From: an uncultured Dialister sp.
GTDB lineage: Bacteria > Bacillota > Negativicutes > Veillonellales > Dialisteraceae
Reading direction: 5' to 3'
Length of the DNA: 14,315 nucleotides
NCBI GenBank assembly: GCA_900543455.1
Contig: UQRR01000054.1
Span: 1 to 14,315 of the forward strand
Shown: positions 11,101 to 14,315 of the stretch, piece after piece
How the letters are laid out: each line of letters starts with the position of its first letter
How positions within the stretch are numbered: position 1 is the stretch's first letter
Notes under the pieces: model-generated
Told to the model about the DNA's origin: nothing
Seen by the model: the letters and a program-made list of their open reading frames with translations, nothing else
Database searches by the model: none
Program-made: the position numbers and the translations under genes

Positions 11101-12972
11101 ATGTATCTCATTGATACGTATGATGTGATCGTCGTCGGCGCAGGCCATGCAGGCTGCGAGGCGGCACTTGCGGCAGCGCGCATGGGGATGAAGACGCTGC
11201 TCACTACGATCTCTCTGGAAAATGTCGCCATGATGCCATGCAATCCGGCGATCGGCGGACCGGGGAAGAGCCATCTTGTAAAGGAGATCGACGCACTGGG
11301 CGGCGAGATGGGCATTGCAGCCGATGCGACAGCCATCCAGATGCGCATGCTGAATCTCGGCAAGGGGCCGGCGGTCTACGCGCTCCGTGCGCAGTCGGAC
11401 AAGAACAAGTACCACACCTATATGAAGAAGGTGGTGGAAAATACAGAGAATCTCGACCTGAAGCAGGTGCAGGTGATGGATATCCTCGTGGAAGACGGGG
11501 CATGCGTCGGCATCACGACCGAGCTTCATGAAGAGTACCGCGCGAAGGCGGTCATTCTGGCGACGGGGACGTACCTCGACAGCGAGATCATCATCGGCGA
11601 GACGATGTACTCCGGCGGCCCGAATGGCATGCGTCCCTCGGTCGGTCTGTCAGAGAATCTGAAGAAGCACGGGCTAAAGATCCTCCGTTTCAAGACCGGC
11701 ACGCCGAGCCGTGTCGATATCCGAAGCCTGCATCTGGACCATATGGCGCTCGAAAAGGGCGATCCGATGAACCATGCCTTCTCCTTCATGAATGAACGGG
11801 AGGACAGGAATCAGCGAAACTGCTGGCTCACCTATACCAATGAGGAAACGCACCAGATCATCCGTGATAACCTGATGCGTGCCCCGAAGTATGCGGGCAA
11901 GATCCACGGCGTCGGTGCGCGCTACTGCCCGTCCATCGAGGATAAGGTTGTCCGCTTTGCCGATAAGAAGCGTCACCAGCTCTTCATCGAGCCGGAAGGC
12001 CTTGACACGAATGAAATGTACGTCCAGGGCATGTCGACGTCCATGCCGATCGACGTGCAGTACGCCTTCCTGCGCACCATTCCGGGGCTCGAGGATGTGA
12101 AGCTCATGCGTCCGGCCTATGCGATCGAGTATGACCTCTTAGACCCGCTCCAGCTCTATCCGACGCTCGAGGTGAAGAAGCTCCCGGGCCTCTACTCCGC
12201 GGGACAGGCAAACGGCACGAGCGGCTATGAGGAAGCCGCGGCACAGGGGCTCATGGCCGGCATCAATGCGGCGCTCAAGATCAAGGGAAAAGAGCCCTTC
12301 ATCCTCGCCCGCCACGAAGCCTACATCGGTGCGCTCATCGATGACCTCGTCACGAAGGGGACGAATGAACCGTACCGCATGATGACCAGCCGCAGCGAGT
12401 ACCGCCTGATCCTCCGTCAGGACAATGCGGATCTTCGCCTCACCGAGAAGGGCCATGACATCGGCCTTGTGACAGAAGAGCGCTACGCGCATTTCCTTTC
12501 CCGCAAAAAGGCCTATGAGGAAGCGATGGCTTATATCCGGACGAAGCGCTTCACGCCCAAGGCGGCTGTCAATGCAGCGCTTGCAAGCGTCGGCTCTGCT
12601 CCGCTCACGACAGGCATCGGCGCGGATAAGATCTTAAAGCGTCCCGAGATGACCTACCAGACCATGGTCGATGTCCTTGGCTGCCCCGTCTTCGATCCGG
12701 AGGCCGTCGAGGAGATGGAGATCACGGTGAAGTACGAGGGCTATATCGCCCGTCAGGAAGCCGCCGTCCAAAAGGCAGCGCGCATGGAAAAGGAAAAGAT
12801 GCCTGAAGATATCGACTATCTCCATCTGGACGGCATCTCCATCGAAGCCCGCCAGAAGCTCGATCAGATCCGCCCGCTCTCTCTGGGGCAGGCCTCCCGC
12901 ATCTCCGGCGTCTCTCCGGCGGATATGTCAGTCCTGATGGTCTACGTGAAGCGAATGAAGGGAAATCAGTGA
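11101..12972 (+). CDS. mnmG: tRNA uridine-5-carboxymethylaminomethyl modification enzyme MnmG (GidA)
   Basis: A 623-residue FAD enzyme of normal length, the partner of MnmE in wobble-uridine modification. ATG 11101 is preceded by AAGAAGGA (11089-11096). FAD/NAD-binding signature DVIVVGAGHAGCEAALAAAR (8-27, GxGxxG at 13-18); CNPAIGGPGKSHLVKEIDAL (47-66) with catalytic-type Cys47; ILATGTYL (152-159); FKTGTPSRV (197-205); GVGARYCPSIEDK (270-282) with the second conserved Cys276; RPAYAIEYD (337-345); GLYSAGQANGTSGYEEAAAQG (363-383); TNEPYRMMTSRSEYRLILRQ (421-440). The C-terminal helical domain (DGISIEARQKLDQIRPLSL, 577-595) binds MnmE and tRNA in homologues. It has its own promoter at 11001-11029. 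The TGA stop codon lies inside a GTGACTA heptamer array, and no terminator is seen before rsmG. Confidence 0.97.
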   Translation: MYLIDTYDVIVVGAGHAGCEAALAAARMGMKTLLTTISLENVAMMPCNPAIGGPGKSHLVKEIDALGGEMGIAADATAIQMRMLNLGKGPAVYALRAQSDKNKYHTYMKKVVENTENLDLKQVQVMDILVEDGACVGITTELHEEYRAKAVILATGTYLDSEIIIGETMYSGGPNGMRPSVGLSENLKKHGLKILRFKTGTPSRVDIRSLHLDHMALEKGDPMNHAFSFMNEREDRNQRNCWLTYTNEETHQIIRDNLMRAPKYAGKIHGVGARYCPSIEDKVVRFADKKRHQLFIEPEGLDTNEMYVQGMSTSMPIDVQYAFLRTIPGLEDVKLMRPAYAIEYDLLDPLQLYPTLEVKKLPGLYSAGQANGTSGYEEAAAQGLMAGINAALKIKGKEPFILARHEAYIGALIDDLVTKGTNEPYRMMTSRSEYRLILRQDNADLRLTEKGHDIGLVTEERYAHFLSRKKAYEEAMAYIRTKRFTPKAAVNAALASVGSAPLTTGIGADKILKRPEMTYQTMVDVLGCPVFDPEAVEEMEITVKYEGYIARQEAAVQKAARMEKEKMPEDIDYLHLDGISIEARQKLDQIRPLSLGQASRISGVSPADMSVLMVYVKRMKGNQ

Positions 12973-12996
12973 CTAGTGACTGGTGACTAGTGATTA
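12969..12996 (-). repeat. Heptamer array containing the mnmG stop codon
   Basis: GTGACTA, GTGACTG, GTGACTA, GTGATTA in phase. The mnmG TGA (12970-12972) is part of the first unit. Confidence 0.9.
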
Positions 12997-13115
12997 GGCT
13001 GATGCTGCATCTACCCCCCTTCCTCAGGAAGGGGGATGCCCGAAGGGCAGGGGGTTGGCCGAGGAAGGCGGGATTCGCGGTTTGCATACCGCAAGCGAGC
13101 ATCGCCCTATTTATA

Positions 13116-13148
13116 CTCCGCGGCGCTTCTGATTTTTATGCGCCGCAC
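13116..13148 (+). repeat. Hairpin module A, copy 5 (short-loop form)
   Basis: Arms GCGGCGC (13120-13126) and GCGCCGC (13140-13146); centre shortened to 13 nt (TTCTGATTTTTAT) with the arms intact. Confidence 0.88.
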
Positions 13149-13152
13149 CACC

Positions 13153-13187
13153 ACTCCTAACTCCTAACTCCTAACTTCTAACTTCTA
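13153..13187 (+). repeat. ACTCCTA/ACTTCTA heptamer array
   Basis: Three ACTCCTA then two ACTTCTA units, in phase, directly after module A, as the CACTCCT array follows module A at 8735. Confidence 0.9.
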
Positions 13188-13242
13188 ACTAGAGTGAGCG
13201 AGAGGCTTTCAAGCGCAATCAAGGGACGCCCCGCCCCACGAG

Positions 13243-13270
13243 CTAACCCTGAACCCTGAACCCTAAACCC
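13243..13270 (+). repeat. CTAACCC/TGAACCC heptamer array upstream of rsmG
   Basis: CTAACCC, TGAACCC, TGAACCC, TAAACCC in unbroken 7-nt phase; complement of the GGTTCAG arrays. Confidence 0.9.
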
Positions 13271-13311
13271 ATATATCACCATTCTCAAGTAATTTTGAAA
13301 GGGAAATCAAA

Positions 13312-14022
13312 ATGACAGTTGCAGAAATGATGGAAGCTCTGGGTCTCGCAGCGAATGAGGACGCGGCGAGAAAAATGACAGAGTACAATGCCATGCTGAT
13401 GGCCATGAACAAGAAAGTGAATCTCACCGGCATCAAAGACGGGGAAGAGAGTCTCATCAAGAACATTTATGACTCCATGACCGTCTATGATCCGGCCTAT
13501 TTTCCGCAGAATGGCCGCGTACTTGACCTTGGGACAGGCGCCGGATTTCCCGGCGTGCCGCTCGCGATCCTGCGTCCCGACATGTACGTGGTTCTCGTGG
13601 ACTCCATCCAGAAGAAGCTCACCTTCATTGAGGATGCCTGTCGCGAGCTGGGCATCCGGAATGTGAAGTGCGTCCACATCCGTGCAGAAGAAGGCGGCCG
13701 CCGCAGAAAGACCCGTGAGTCCTTCGACGTCGTTACCGCTAGGGCCGTGAAGGCGATGCCCGTGATCTCAGAGTGGGCGATGCCCTTCGTCAAGGTCGGC
13801 GGCGTCTTCTGTGCCATGAAAGGGCCCGGCGCGGAAGAGGAGCTAAAGCAGGCAGGCCGTATCCTGCGTGAGCTCCATGGCACGCTCGAGGAAAAGAAGG
13901 AACTCACCCTCCCCGCCGGCGACCAGCGCGTGATCCTCTATATCAGAAAGACTGCGCCCTGTCCCAAGACCTATCCCAGAAAAGTAGGCATCGCAGAAAA
14001 AAAGCCGATCATCGGAGAATAA
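13312..14022 (+). CDS. rsmG: 16S rRNA (guanine527-N7)-methyltransferase RsmG (GidB)
   Basis: A 236-residue cytoplasmic SAM-dependent methyltransferase that modifies G527 of 16S rRNA, near the decoding site; loss of such enzymes is known to give low-level streptomycin resistance. ATG 13312 has GAAAGGGA (13297-13304) 7 nt upstream. Visible: NKKVNLTGI (33-41), SAM-binding VLDLGTGAGFPGVPLAIL (70-87), LVDSIQKKLTFI (95-106, the acidic SAM-ribose contact), HIRAEE (122-127), FDVVTARAVKAMPVI (138-152, with the conserved R of the active site), FCAMKGPG (166-173) and the C-terminal KTYPRKVGIAEKKPI (219-233) typical of the family. It is the usual third member of the mnmE-mnmG-rsmG group and is followed by a strong terminator. 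Confidence 0.96.
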   Translation: MTVAEMMEALGLAANEDAARKMTEYNAMLMAMNKKVNLTGIKDGEESLIKNIYDSMTVYDPAYFPQNGRVLDLGTGAGFPGVPLAILRPDMYVVLVDSIQKKLTFIEDACRELGIRNVKCVHIRAEEGGRRRKTRESFDVVTARAVKAMPVISEWAMPFVKVGGVFCAMKGPGAEEELKQAGRILRELHGTLEEKKELTLPAGDQRVILYIRKTAPCPKTYPRKVGIAEKKPIIGE

Positions 14023-14024
14023 AG

Positions 14025-14071
14025 AAGGAGCTGTGAAGAAATGAATCCTCATTTCTTCACAGCTCCTTTTT
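14025..14071 (+). terminator. Strong terminator after rsmG
   Basis: GGAGCTGTGAAGAAATGA (14027-14044) pairs perfectly with the segment 14049-14066 (18 bp, 20 with flanking AA/TT), 4-nt loop ATCC, then five T. It starts 2 nt after the stop codon. Confidence 0.95.
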
Positions 14072-14086
14072 ACTTTGCTTTCATTT

Positions 14087-14114
14087 GGTTCAGGGTTCAG
14101 GGTTCAAGGTTCAG
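14087..14114 (+). repeat. GGTTCAG heptamer array
   Basis: Four in-phase units: GGTTCAG, GGTTCAG, GGTTCAA, GGTTCAG. Confidence 0.9.
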
Positions 14115-14123
14115 GGCTCTCGT

Positions 14124-14144
14124 GGCGGCTTCGCCGCCTTTTTT
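14124..14144 (+). terminator. Terminator-like hairpin in the right repeat block
   Basis: GGCGGC-TTC-GCCGCC followed by six T. Copies of GGCGGCTTCGCCGC elsewhere (3271, 5131) lack the T-tract, so this may be a repeat that happens to end in T rather than a terminator with a client gene. Confidence 0.55.
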
Positions 14145-14315
14145 AGAAGATGGTATTCTCGTATCGCAACCTTCCCCTCTAGGGGGATGCTATTAAGTTA
14201 AGCGGCAGAACGTTCTTGGCTCCCCATCGGGGGAGCTCCCCGAAGGGGTTGTGCAAGCGAACTGGATTTTTAGGAGTGAAGCGACGCGAAAATCCAGTGA
14301 GACGCCATTTCGAAC
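14145..14315. repeat. Repeat block at right edge
   Basis: No gene. TATTCTCGTATCGCAACC (14154-14171) is the inverse of the GGTTTGCGATACGAGAAAACC type at 3-23; CCTTCCCCTCTAGGGGGAT (14170-14188); GCTCCCC-ATCG-GGGGAGC hairpin (14219-14236); CCCC-GAA-GGGG (14238-14248); and a 10-bp inverted repeat ACTGGATTTT/AAAATCCAGT (14261-14270 and 14289-14298) with an 18-nt spacer. The window ends inside this block. Confidence 0.7.

Larger units (their letters stand above)
12997..13311. repeat. Gene-free composite repeat between mnmG and rsmG
   Basis: No gene. A near-palindrome CCCCCTTCCT-C-AGGAAGGGGG (13015-13035), GATGCCCGAAGGGCAGGGGG (13036-13055), GCATCGCCC (13099-13107), module A copy 5 (13116-13148), ACTCCTA array (13153-13187), AGGCTTTCAAGCGCAATCAA and CACGAGCTAACCC block (13202-13249), GAACCCT array (13243-13270). 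I see no convincing sigma-A promoter for rsmG before its ribosome-binding site (GAAAGGGA, 13297-13304), so it may depend on readthrough from mnmG. Confidence 0.78.

Overview
The window is a bacterial chromosomal segment, judged by eye to be fairly GC-rich. Shine-Dalgarno sites are strong, promoters look sigma-70/sigma-A-like, and rho-independent terminators are common. Gene content (mnmE-mnmG-rsmG, a CNNM/CorC-type protein, uridine phosphorylase, a hybrid kinase and two Fst/par-like toxin loci) fits Bacillota. A Negativicutes relative such as Dialister, Allisonella or Megasphaera is my weak guess, not something the sequence proves.

Layout, left to right. 1-255: repeat debris, then a clean promoter for an ArsR-family regulator (283-645) with its own terminator. 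684-1014: first small toxin/antisense RNA locus (26-residue peptide at 773-853). 1346-3136: two-gene unit of a CNNM/CBS-domain membrane protein and a lysine-tailed acidic hypothetical protein, ending in a terminator. 3137-3657: repeats. 3672-4481: uridine phosphorylase with terminator. 4577-4957: second toxin/antisense locus (4714-4794). 5303-7906, minus strand: cytoplasmic hybrid histidine kinase. 7973-8962: about 1 kb of repeats. 9003-10382 mnmE, 11101-12972 mnmG and 13312-14022 rsmG follow, each separated by repeat blocks. A very strong terminator closes rsmG, and the right edge is repeats again.

How the genes relate. MnmE and MnmG form the complex that modifies the wobble uridine of certain tRNAs, and RsmG methylates 16S rRNA; these are housekeeping functions often encoded together. 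Here they are split by 718 and 339 bp of repeats, and mnmG has acquired or kept its own consensus promoter. The kinase, the regulator and the phosphorylase have no obvious functional partners nearby.

Two things stand out. First, the two toxin loci have the architecture of the enterococcal par/Fst type I toxin-antitoxin system. Each has convergent promoters, a shared bidirectional terminator, and a direct repeat that makes the antisense RNA complementary to the toxin ribosome-binding site and start codon. The repeat differs between the two loci but matches within each. Second, about a third of the window (roughly 4.6 kb) is non-coding. It is built from a small set of modules: a GCGGCGC/GCGCCGC hairpin with either a 13-14-nt or an 82-nt centre, heptanucleotide tandem arrays, nonanucleotide GAACCT arrays, and other shared blocks, reused in both orientations.
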